DNA from: Hybos culiciformis
Lineage: Eukaryota; Arthropoda; Insecta; Diptera; Hybotidae
Length of the DNA: 64,000 nucleotides
Assembly (NCBI GenBank): GCA_964007475.1
Contig: OZ023273.1
Coordinates: 55,819,834 to 55,883,833 of the forward strand
Direction of reading: 5' to 3'
Shown piece after piece: positions 28,172 through 38,190 of this stretch (position 1 is the stretch's first letter; each line of letters starts with the position of its first letter). The translations under genes and the position numbers were made by a program. The notes under the pieces were generated by a model that saw only the letters and a program-made list of their open reading frames with translations, did not search any database and was not told where the DNA came from.

Positions 28172-28376
28172 TAGCATATTGGTTTTGGTTGACAAATTTC
28201 GAATATCACCACTGTTACCTAATATATTTATTATTTACAATTATTGCAACGAATTTGCTAAAAATGGGTTTAATTGTTTAATAGTTTTTATTATAGTTGA
28301 TCATCTCAAACCTGAACAAAATAAATGGATGCAAATACAAACTATACCTAACCATCAATATTTAGGTATACGTTGA
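28172..28376 (+). other. Exon-like open reading segment upstream of mtTFB2, function unknown
   Basis: After a good acceptor (a T-run ending in TAG at 28171-28173) a frame stays open for about 65 codons to TGA at 28374-28376. The last 26 codons follow a second good acceptor (TTATTATAG at 28288-28296) and read VDHLKPEQNKWMQIQTIPNH then QYLGIR, whose composition looks more protein-like than the surrounding DNA. I do not recognise it. It could be the last exon of an unseen plus-strand gene, an upstream ORF in an mtTFB2 leader, or chance. Confidence 0.3.
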
Positions 28377-28445
28377 CAGAGCCAGCGAAATCAATTACAA
28401 ATAAAAATTTTAAGTAGGGAAGAAACGAAGAAAGCACATTTAATT

Positions 28446-30834
28446 ATGAATTTTATTGCTGGCCAATTCTTAAAATTTCCAAACATGTTTAAATTAAAAG
28501 AGAAGTTCTCAACAAAAGTACTTAGAAAACGAAAATCTCAACCTAAAATTATGAAGACCAAGATTGAACAGCAAGCAGTGAATGAAATTGAAACAAGCAT
28601 GGAAAAACTAAATACTTTGGAACCTAATCTTAATGTGAATCAAAAACCAAAAATAAAGAAAAGAAAGACACATTTAGAGAAAATTCAAGAATCTGATGAC
28701 GTTTTAACAGAATTCAAAACAAAAGAGGAAAGAACAGAATTTTTGTCAAAATTTCCAGAAAAATTATTAGCAAAAAAACGTAAATCACCATATTTTTATG
28801 TTATTAATTCTGAAGCTTCCAAAATTATAGCTAAAAATTTGCTCCAGGATCTACCATCACGAAAAATTCCTATTGTAGAAGTCAATCCTGGTCCGAGATT
28901 TTTAACTAGAGAGCTGTTAAAAAATGATAATCTAAAAAAATTACTCTTATACGAGAATTTTGATGAATTTATGCCTGAATTAGAAGTAAGTACTAGTAGG
29001 ATTTTTTTTCTATTAGGTATGTATAGGTACAATATTTACTTTAATAAATAGCCACAAAGTGAAAGAAATATTTGTATATTAGCTATCGTTATTATACAAA
29101 TACCGTATTTATTTTTAAAAAATACTTGAATTGATATATTAGTCCCTTTCTACATATCTAGTAATAATTTTTTTTTCAGGAGCTACATTATATGTATCCA
29201 GATAAAATTCAAGTTAAACGTGGTGATTTTGTTAACATATGGAAATTAGCTTTTCGTGATAAATTAGATAATGGTTCGAGATTAAACGATTTTTTAAGTG
29301 AATTACCCAAAAAGCCTTATAATGATGGTAAATAAAAAAGTTAATTTTAAAAAATAATGGTAGTTTTCATAAATCTTTTTAATTTTTTAGAAATAATCGC
29401 CCGAGTATTTGTTGGAACTGGTTCAACCAATTTTTTCAAACATTTGATTAATAGTTTGATTTTCCAGAATGGCTTGTTATCATTTGGTCGATGTGAATTT
29501 TATATAGTAATGCCACAATTTATTTACACAGTCAGTGAACAAAAATTTATTTATTTTTATAATTGTTTTAAGACTATCAAAACCGCTTTAATTTTTCACT
29601 TTGTTTGTACTGTAATTGTTACTTAATTATTTTTCCTTTGGCGAGAACTCAGCTTGAACCTACTGAAAAAAAAGTGCCATATTTTCTCAAAGAAATTCGT
29701 GCATACCTTATATTTGCAAACTACTATGGAAATTATTTATTTTTATTCTTTTACAAAAATTCACAAAAACATTATAAATAAGCGTTTTTCAATATTTTGT
29801 TAATGGAAATAAAACAATACTTTGGCATTTATTTATTTGGCTTTATTTTTTACGAAAAAGGATTTTAATTGAGAATTATCAACTTTAGTAGTTTTTATTT
29901 TATATTTAGGAACAAGGGTTCCGCTCGCATTTATAATATAAGTAAAAAGCTAAATACGTTATTAACTTATATTTTATATTCATTATGTTTAGTGTTTAAC
30001 ATGCAGCAATGAAGTTAGTTATTTAATTTATCGTGCAACGACTGTGCTTTTTCAAATTATGTTTGAACACCAATTTATTGCTAGGTTGCCAAGAAATTAT
30101 TTTCTGCCCATATTACAACAAAACTATTCAGATCCAAAAAAGAAATTGAGAAAGGTAAATCAAAAAATATATAAAAATTATTAATTTATCATTTAGTATA
30201 ATGAAATGTATATTTATTAGAAGCTTATCGTATGCAATTTCAGGTAAAATCAGTTGATCAAGATTCATTATATTTTGTAAAAATTGTTCCTCGAAAAAAT
30301 CTTTATGAATTATGTCCTCCAGAACATATGCCAGCATTGTGGTTCTTTGTCAATCAAAACCTTATAAGTCGAAAACGTAAAATAATATCAAATTTAGAGT
30401 AAGTGAACACAAAAAATATGATTAACAAGAGTTAAAAAATTCTAATATATTTCTACTTTAGGAAATGGGTACCAGGTTGCGGTCCAAGAATAATTGTGAA
30501 TACAAATCAATCTCAACCAGTTAAACCTTTGTATTCTACAAATAAATCACTAACATATTTACCAAAAAATTCAACATTATGCACAACTATGTCGAACCAT
30601 GATTATTTTGATTCTATTAATATTTTTACTGAATTTGGTGATTTAAAGCCTAGTCAAATTTTGACATTATTCACACAGTTCCGAAACTGGCATGAATATA
30701 AGACTAGTCCTTTTTTGGCAAGTTTGGAGAACAGTTTATTAAAAATGGAACAAGCAGATGAGAGTAATAATATCAACGAATTAGATATTCCCGAAGAAGA
30801 AGCGATTGATTTCGTTGATGAAAAAGAAAAATAA
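28446..30834 (+). CDS. mtTFB2: Mitochondrial transcription factor B2 (mtTFB2 / TFB2M-like)
   Basis: Required with mitochondrial RNA polymerase for promoter melting in the mitochondrion; the family derives from rRNA adenine dimethyltransferases. Six exons join in phase: 28446-28985, 29180-29327, 29391-29530, 29993-30154, 30244-30398 and 30462-30834, giving 505 aa. The start ATG at 28446 opens a basic N-terminus suited to mitochondrial import, followed by a Lys-rich linker to about residue 110. The methyltransferase fold starts with YFYVINSEAS. Motif I reads VEVNPGPRFLTREL (about 144-157). Later markers are VFVGTGS, VKIVPRKNLYELCPP and KWVPGCGPR, the last characteristic of TFB2. In motif I the third small residue is Arg (R151), consistent with weak or lost methylation; this is inference. 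Donor GTCAGTG after exon 3 is non-consensus but restores the frame. Candidate poly(A) signal AATAAA at 31063-31068. Confidence 0.9.
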
Positions 30835-31760
30835 AGTCTATTTAATTTCGAATATTTCGATTAAAGATTTATATGAAAGTGTTAATGAACCGAAATGATG
30901 TAAAAATAATTTATAAATATAGCTTTACCAGTTTGAATGTACCGATATCGAGAAACAAATAAGAAAAATTTTTGTACCCTTTTGTAAAAAATTAGGTAAA
31001 ATATCAAATAGAATTTATGTAAAAAAATTAAATGAGAAATATTACAATTTTCGTATTTATTGAATAAAAATGTCGATCTATATCTACATCTTTTATCATT
31101 TCTTATAACATTTCACTGATTTTTCTTTGACTGAAAAAAATTAAACTATACTAGTAATATTTCCGCATTGACATTTTAATCGGATATTACAATATATTTT
31201 TTAGAAATAAATAACTTCTAATATTAGGGTTATAAAAGTATTTATTATCACTGATATTCTACAAAATAAAGAGTGATGACACCTGATTCATTTTCTATAT
31301 TTTAATTACAAAAACTAAAAAGGTTGATCTGCAAAAATAATCATTTGTTCATCACCATTATGACATGCGTACATATAGTAAGAAATACTAAATTTTTATC
31401 AAAATGATTCAAACCGATCGCTTACAAATTTTCCTTCGTTGGAAGTTTAAATAAGGAAAAACTGTGTAATGTCTGCTTTTTACTGCAGAAATGTGGAATA
31501 TTTGGTCTACTTTATTGACGAATTATAATCTGAACAAATGTAATGTAAATATGAACAATCTGTATAAGATGCATGTCAAATATTACGTTTAATTATCAAG
31601 TTGTCAAGGATAAATTACATTTTTGTAGACACAAATGAAAAATAGGTTTTGCGGTTTACACAAATATGTACATAAGCTATATACAAATATCACTCTTATG
31701 CTATCTTATTCTTAGAAATATAAAAATCAAAACTTTAAATTAATTTAGTTAAAAAACAAC
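30835..31760. other. Convergent 3' intergenic region
   Basis: Between mtTFB2 (plus) and the DUF4789-like gene (minus), so it should contain both 3' UTRs. AATAAA at 31063-31068 serves the plus gene. TTTATT at 31511-31516 (AATAAA on the minus strand) lies about 245 nt past the minus gene's stop. Nothing else is seen. Confidence 0.55.
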
Positions 31761-34504
31761 TCATTTTTTTAATAAAATCTGATTTGTGCTAATCGGACAG
31801 GTTTGGTTTATAAATCTTTTTGTTCCCTCTGCACAAAGGGGCATTTCTGATGAAATCAGAATTGCAGATACTGGTGGAGATTGTGTTGTGGTACTTGTAA
31901 TTATGACTTCATCTGATGAAAAGCGATCATTTAAGGAAGGTAAATCTGATTGCTTGATGCATGCTGGCTTTAATGTGGTTGCATTTATTCCTAAAACTTC
32001 ACTGAATTCTGGATATTTGCACGGGCCAAGAGATCCAAATGTATAACATTTTCCCATTAACTTGATTTCTCCATCTCTGCACAGATTTAAATGACATTCT
32101 GGTATAGGTTTTCGATCAACTAATACTAAATACTGATGCTGTCGACAAGGTCCTAGAATAGAAATGATATGTTATTATAATCCAATTAGTTTAATTATTG
32201 AAAAAAAAACCTTTTTGATATGCCAAGTAACATCCCCTCGTCGTTGGATAGTAAATGTACCCTAAAATAATAGAATTAAATCTTATTATTAATAAATTTT
32301 TTACTTATTTTATTTATCGGCTGAAATCGCTCAGTACTTTAATAGTTATAATAAGCATTTAGGTGGCGAACGAACAAGTGGACTGATATTATGAACGTTT
32401 AATGAAAACATATAGCCCGTTTTTCCAAACGCGTGTGGAACATCTGAAAACCGTGTATAAACTGTCGCAGTACCTAGCCACTTAAAGTGGCAGAAAAATT
32501 ATATTCAAATTCATGATTTCGTCTTATTTTTTTTTTTTTTAATTAATTTTTATAATTTAGAATTTGCTAAACAAAAATCGTATATATAGCAAGGACCTTG
32601 AAAAAAATCGAATAATAAAGACGTACATTGTGTATGTATATGAAAGGTTCTTTAACAAAATTAACTTAAGTTTCAAATGCTTGCAAGCAAATATATTTTA
32701 ATATTGTTATCAAAATAAGATAATGACTCAATTAAACTCAATAAATTTGTGTAATTTTGACCCGATTTTGGTAATTATAATAAATAAATAAATAAATAAA
32801 AATTAGCCTTGAATAAAACTATATATATGTAGTTCATATGAAATATTACGAATACAGCGTATAGTATATATTTTATGTAGTCAATATATTATTTAAAATT
32901 TCGGTATAAACAAAACTAAAATATTATCTACAGTTTTCATGGATCTCAGCAAATAATCGCGCAGTTAATAAAAAGAGGATGCAAAACAATTACATCAAAT
33001 TATTAATTAAAGATAAATATAATATAATATAATATAAATGTAGTATGTACAGGTATATTTTTAGTAATCAATTGAATAAAAATGGTTTTTTGATAAAAAT
33101 TATGAACCGGTTTTTGTGTTTTTGTTTTATTTATGAAAAACTAATTCTGTCTAGATTTTAGAAGAACAAAATTGTCATAACAAATAATATAAATGACAAA
33201 TTCGTACACGTAGTAAGTATACAAATAAATATTTCGGAAAACCCGGGAAAACCCATCATTGGCTTTAGTTAATTCACACATAATAATTATTATTGTACAT
33301 AATAAAAATTTTGTACATACATTTGACAAGAAATTTATGATATGAGGTTACTTGTACAGAACAAATAATTAAATAGATAGTCAGCAAAAAATCTTTAGAA
33401 CTTTAGAACTTTTTTTCTCAAATAAAAGAAATTAGGTATCTTACAAGATAAAAAACTTAAATTTTTTCATTTCTCGAAATTTTTTAAATATACATAATTA
33501 AGGTTTAAATACGACATTTCTTAAACCTTACTTTTATTTAACTCAACTACATGATGAAGAAGTTAGATTTTGTAACTATTTAAGGGTTTCTGTAGATTAG
33601 AATTTAAGGAATCCGATTCTTGAAATAAAATAGTAAGAGTAAAAAGAAAATCAATAAGTATTACTATTTGTGAGAAAAAAAATATTGAGCTTTTTATATA
33701 ATGAAAATCGAAAGTAATTAATTTATACTAAAAAAATTTTGAGTTCAATAATGATGAAGTAAAAATTTATGTATCTCATTGAACTTTTTGTCCAAAAAGT
33801 AATTTATTTATAACTTGTACTGTACCACATTCAAAAGCTCATACAATCACAAGCTAATTCAAGTTCAAAAATTAGACTTGATGTTTAAATTTAATTTTTA
33901 AAATAATGATCTCCCTAAATATTTGAAAGATAGGAACATTATTTTAAATTCTATTTGTATTCTCAAACTTTATAATTAATGAAATTAAAATTAGCTACGA
34001 TTGTAAGAAATAAAAGTAAGGTAAATTTATATTCATTATTACCTGGTCTACAGTCGCATATCCAATCATCTGACTTATCACCTGGATATAAAAATTCGTT
34101 TTCACCGCATCTATTTGGAATATAAATTGGCTCACGACCCTAAAATTTTTTATTTTTGATTAAGCACAGTAAATACATATTATATATAACAATATTATAT
34201 GTAGGTACATGCATGTATAAAACAGTATATAATAATAAATTTGTTGATAAGGGTATATTTTCGACCATTTAAAGACATTGACCTTTTAAACTTCTGAAAT
34301 TATTTATCAGTTTTAAGAAATTTTTTAATTCAAAATTTTCTTTTGCAAAATTTTTACTTAAATAATTCTTTCAATATTTACATTTGCGTTCATTTTCATT
34401 TTATGTTTCTCTTGTTCAGGAAAACCAATATCTTGCGCAAATGTTTTGAAAACAAAAAAAATTAGTATAAATCCATAACTAAGTAAAATAATTGATTTTA
34501 TCAT
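31761..34504 (-). CDS. Secreted cysteine-rich protein, DUF4789-like
   Basis: Four minus-strand exons join in phase: 34504-34382, 34139-34043, 32261-32211 and 32152-31761, for 220 aa. Exon 1 encodes a signal peptide (hydrophobic residues 4-20, likely cleavage after TFA near residue 23). The mature part has ordered cysteines at about 52, 69, 71, 84, 93, 110, 115, 126 and 135. The spacing includes CDCRPGYIYYPTTRGCYLAY, GPCRQHQYLVL, PECHLNLC and GKCYTFGSLGPC, which resembles the arthropod DUF4789 pattern (GPC..G..LVL....P.C....C, then G.C..LGS.GPC). The C-terminal third is Ser/Thr-rich with NATT and NQT glycosylation sites. The function of this family is unknown; secretion is inferred from the signal peptide. 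Introns are 242, 1781 and 58 nt. The exon 3 donor (GTTTTTTT) is non-consensus, so that join is the least certain. Family call from memory, not alignment. Confidence 0.78.
32262..34042 (-). other. 1.8 kb intron of the DUF4789-like gene
   Basis: AT-rich, with short tandem repeats (AATAAATAAATA near 32780, TATAA repeats near 33010). A GC-richer patch at about 32360-32490 (GGTGGCGAACGAACAAGTGG, CCTAGCCACTTAAAGTGG) may be an old insertion, but no ends were identified. No further exon was recognised. Confidence 0.5.
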
Positions 34505-35707
34505 GTTTAAGATTCTTTAAATTTCTATCTAATATTATTAACTGTGCTTTCTTCTTAACATATAAAAGAGTACTGAAGTGAAGTTAATTTTATTCACTAT
34601 ATATTTTTAAAATAATAAAAATTATAAATTCCACAAATTTAGTTTACACAAACATAAAAGAACAGAGTTAGTTCTGAGAATTTGGGAAGACAAGAAAAAC
34701 TAAGATTTTTATTTCAATGATAGAAAATTATTTCCGATCACTACTTCACATTTTGAGCTGTTTGTAATTCGAACTAGCTACTAAATAAAAAAACAATTTT
34801 ATAATTAATTTAAAAATATGAAAAATTATAATGGAAAAAGACACAAAAAATTCGCTATTATTAGTAAACGACTTATTATTTAATTTACAAAATTATAACG
34901 ATTTAAATTTTTATTAATTTTTTATTTCATGCTTTCGCAATTAATCAAATGCCTTTAACATATTACATTTTTCATACATAAAGTGTTACATACACTTAAG
35001 CCGAACCTGATCTTAACATAAATATACATGAACATGATTGTATAGATCTGCAATATAATATTAATTTAAGAGAAAACCAGATTTATTCATTAAATTAAAA
35101 AATTGTGTGGTAGGTAATTCATGCGAACATTTACTGTATGTAGGTATACTGTTGATGTATTTATGTATATGTAAGATATTAGCATCAAAATTATTTGAAA
35201 ATTTACCTGAACTTTTATGAATGTTATTTATAAATTCTCAATACTATCAAAAAGATAGATCTTGATTTATATTGTCAATAATAACTTTGATATTTGATTT
35301 TTTGTACAAAAGCTTTTTACATGTAATTAATCCACAAATTATATTTTGTCATATTTTAATTATTAAGATAAGAAATTCAATCTAAATTATGATTTTATTC
35401 AATTGATTTCGTCCTGACTAATAATTATCTGATCAAAAATTTAATTAATTCAAATATCCTTTCATATAACATAAATATTTTTTAATTTTGTGTTGTTGCT
35501 AAATGAAATGAACATTATTTTTCCGAGATATAAAACAAAAATAATTGAAAAAATTTAAAGTTCAAAAAATTGTTCTATATTAAATTTTAAGAAAAAAGTA
35601 CATTATAATGAAATTTGAAAAATATTACAAATAAAAAATTATATAAGTTATTATTCGATTTTCTGTATGAACTTATTATAATTATAATCATATCACATAT
35701 TTATTTT
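34505..35707. other. Intergenic spacer between two minus-strand genes
   Basis: Contains the promoter side of the DUF4789-like gene and the 3' side of APC11. It is uniformly AT-rich. I see no coding segment, inverted-repeat element or repeat array. Confidence 0.5.
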
Positions 35708-36267
35708 TTATTGAATATTGAATTTCCAATTTTGTCGACACATAGGACATTGTTGACTTAAAGGTTGTAAATTCAACCAAGTTACTATACAATGCATATG
35801 AAAACAATGTGTACAAACACCCCATACCAAAGGGCAATCATCACCAGGTAAATTACATTCAGGACATGAGCTTTCAAATGACATCCTACATATACCACAA
35901 TAATCATCGTTTTTTGTTATCCAATGCCAAGTTGCAACTGACATGACACCTAAAATTAAAACAATTTTAACTGTAGCTGTAAGAATTCGAATTTTAGTCT
36001 TCATCTACCTACCTAGTATTCTAAAATTCAATAACGCCTAATATAAATAGATAGGTATTTTCATTATGTTAGGTACGTAAGGTAGGCTTATTACCTTTAT
36101 ATTAAAGAATTTAATTCTAAATTCTTCTAATTTAGTTACCAATGCCGCCAAGTCGGCAATTCGTAAATTTTCTAGTTCAAAATAATATTATTGATGCTTA
36201 AATTACGCTTTCATAGATTTGTTGGGATGTTGTAATGTAGCTACTTACTTTTTATTTTTACTTTCAT
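35708..36267 (-). CDS. APC11: Anaphase-promoting complex subunit 11 (RING-H2)
   Basis: Catalytic RING subunit of the APC/C ubiquitin ligase, which recruits the E2 during mitosis. Two exons: 36267-36249 (19 nt) and 35949-35708, encoding 86 aa. Exon 1 reads MKVKIK plus the first base of a Ser codon, then donor GTAAGTAG. The acceptor TTTTAATTTTAG continues SVMSVATWHW, which matches in length the remembered family N-terminus (MKVxIKxWxGVATW). Zinc ligands are all present: C24, C27, C52, H54, H57, C60, C74, C77, plus the extra APC11 site C35, C38, C45, H59. The tail MCRQNWKF is also conserved. The longer ORF beginning at ATG 36004 is intron sequence and would add a hydrophobic segment absent from the family. 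One oddity: the usual Trp at about position 8 is Val. AATAAA overlaps the stop codon (TAA) and may be the poly(A) signal. Confidence 0.93.
36249..36267 (-). CDS. APC11: APC11 exon 1 (19 nt, contains the true start codon)
   Basis: Minus-strand ATG AAA GTA AAA ATA AAA A followed by GTAAGTAG. It supplies the conserved MKVKIK start and leaves phase 1, exactly what exon 2 (GT GTC ATG TCA) needs. The intron is 299 nt. Confidence 0.85.
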
Positions 36268-36901
36268 TATTCAGATAGGTATAAAAGTTTTAATAAAATA
36301 TTTAATTCTAAAAATATTATTATGTTTCTATTTGTTGTTTCTGCTTTTTCTTTATTAATTTCTTCAATAGTTCCTTCCAACTTCCAACTAATTCCAATTC
36401 AACTTGACTAAAATAACAAAAGAAAACTTAAAATTTATGTTGCCGCCAAAGAAACTTCTTTCATTACTGACTGATTCCTTTTTCTTGTTACTTTATTTTA
36501 TTTTTATAAGTCGAATTGTTTTATATTTTTAAAACTTTCTTGAAGAATTTTCTAATTTGCAATTCTGTAGTTTTTCTTCTTCTTCTTCTTACAATTACAA
36601 TAAATGTTTACAATTTGTTCGCAGTCACTAATCATAGCACAGCTCACCACGGTGCGTCTTTTACTTTGTTTATATAAATTTTAGCTTTTGCACAGAGTTC
36701 AAGATATGTAGAGTACGTAATCAAAAATATTTGAATATAGCATAATTTAAAACGGAATAATATATTTCGTAAAATTTGTATTCCCGTTGGACAAAAGATT
36801 AATTGTTTATAATTACAATTAAATTTTAATTTAAAAATATTAATAATTTTTATAAAAGAATTATCACTGATGCCGCAAAATATTTTATCTATCAAGGAGT
36901 A

Positions 36902-37522
36902 AACACAATTGGGGCGACAACGACGGCGACAACGACGACTACACGACAACGACAACGACAGCGATATCACTCGAGTGAACACAATTACGGCGACGGCGAC
37001 GAAATAAATATACAGGAAAAAAGTAAACAAATAGAAAAATAAATAAAAAAATATATGGTTGTCGTTGTCGCCTGGCGACAAAATAAAAAAATTTCTAATT
37101 TGTCGCCAGGCGACAATGTCATTTGTCGCCAGTCGTCTCAATTTAGTTCATTCCATAGAAATAATAGTAAAAGAAAGGTGATTGACGTTGTGGTAAGAAG
37201 TGCGTGTTGAAAATTGAAAATGTACCCCCCCAAGAATAAAAGTTAGTTTCCGATTGCAATATTCCCCTTTTGTTAAAACTTTTTTTCGTATAAACGGAAA
37301 ACTATGATATGGTTTTTTCGTGGTGAAAGTGAGTGGTGAAAACTTGGGGGGGTACATTTTGACAGTTAAACAACAACAACTTTGACTTCCTTATTGTTTT
37401 CCTTTTCTTAAGGAAATAAAATTCAATTGCCAGGCTGTGGTTCATTCTCATACAAATATATGGTTTATATTTTTTTTGATAGTCGCTATCGCTGTCGTTG
37501 TCGTTGTCGCCCCAATTGTGTT
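36902..37522. mobile_element. 621-bp foldback-type element with (CGACAA)n-like ends and TA duplication
   Basis: Ends AACACAATTGGGGCGACAAC and GTTGTCGCCCCAATTGTGTT are perfect inverted repeats flanked by TA (36900-36901, 37523-37524). Further complementarity follows (ACGACAACGACAACGACAGC / GCTGTCGTTGTCGTTGTCG). The left arm repeats a variant terminus, GAACACAATTACGGCGAC, at about 36977, and carries two near-palindromes (TGTCGCCTGGCGACA and TGTCGCCAGGCGACA) at 37067-37115. No transposase is encoded, so it is non-autonomous; mariner-like by the TA. ORFs predicted over it are low-complexity artefacts. A smaller element is nested at 37217-37360. Confidence 0.82.
37217..37360. mobile_element. 144-bp nested inverted-repeat element
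   Basis: AAAATGTACCCCCCCAAG at the left and CTTGGGGGGGTACATTTT at the right form a perfect 18-bp inverted repeat, including a run of seven C/G. It lies inside the 36902-37522 element. No clear target duplication was read. It may be a separate MITE or an internal hairpin of the host element. Confidence 0.65.
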
Positions 37523-38084
37523 TAGTACTTCAGTTTGGAGTTTGATTAACCAACTTCGCTAAGATATATTATTGTCGGCTGCCACAACTATTTAAAGCCA
37601 AGTCAAAAGAAGCACCCTGTTTTTGCTTTTGTTTTCTTTTTTGTTTGACATTTTCATTACATTTTCTTACGTCAACAACAAAGCATTCAATTTTTTTTGA
37701 TACACCCAGCAGAGTTCACTTTGCGATTTTGCGAATAAGTTAAAAAAAAAAGAAAAGTTTTTCCAGTAAAAATATTTATAATTTAATAGTTTATATAAAA
37801 AATAAAAATAAATAAAAATATTTATAATAAAATGAAAAAAAGAAAAATTAATAAAATTAGAAAAAAAATTATATCCATATAAAAATAAAATGGATATAAA
37901 AAATTATTAACGAAAAAAGAAAAAAAAAATTCTGAATCACACAGAAATAAAAACAACAACAAAATAAAAAATCTTCAAATTTTTTTTTCATTCGCACGCA
38001 ATAGGTTATTTAAAATTAAAAAAAATAATAAATAAAATTATTAAAAAAAAAAAATTCAATAAAATTTAGTAAATAAAAGAAAAT

Positions 38085-38190
38085 ATGTTTACAAAAAAAT
38101 CAAATATCGATGTGAAAAAATCAACATTAAAAATTCAAGATTATAAAAAAGATTCAGCAACAAGACTTCGTCATATCAAAACAATTTTAG
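38085..38190 (+). CDS. RALGAPA: RALGAPA exon 1 (start codon, 35 codons)
   Basis: AAATATG context, then MFTKKSNIDVKKST...KKDSATRLRHIKTIL and donor GTGAGTGAG in phase 1. The next coding exon lies 8.7 kb away and begins with AA GTG, so the junction codon is G|AA (Glu). Similarity to the vertebrate N-terminus (KKDALTRLKHLRIVIE) is strong although the exon is only 106 nt. Confidence 0.88.

Larger units (their letters stand above)
36268..38084. promoter_or_regulatory. Divergent spacer between APC11 and RALGAPA
   Basis: The two genes are head to head, 1.8 kb apart between start codons, so both promoters should lie here. The centre is occupied by an inverted-repeat transposon (36902-37522). What remains is about 630 bp on the APC11 side and 560 bp of A-rich leader on the RALGAPA side. 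No TATA box or initiator could be assigned with confidence. Confidence 0.45.

Noticed and set aside
31786..32046. 86-codon plus-strand ORF
   Set aside because: Shadow of the last exon of the minus-strand DUF4789-like gene.
35708..36004. 98-codon APC11 ORF beginning at ATG 36004
   Set aside because: Its first 19 codons are intron sequence. A perfect-phase 19-nt exon upstream gives the conserved N-terminus.
36644..37141. 165-codon minus-strand ORF
   Set aside because: Lies over the CGACAA-repeat element. It is low-complexity and the composition follows the inverted repeats.
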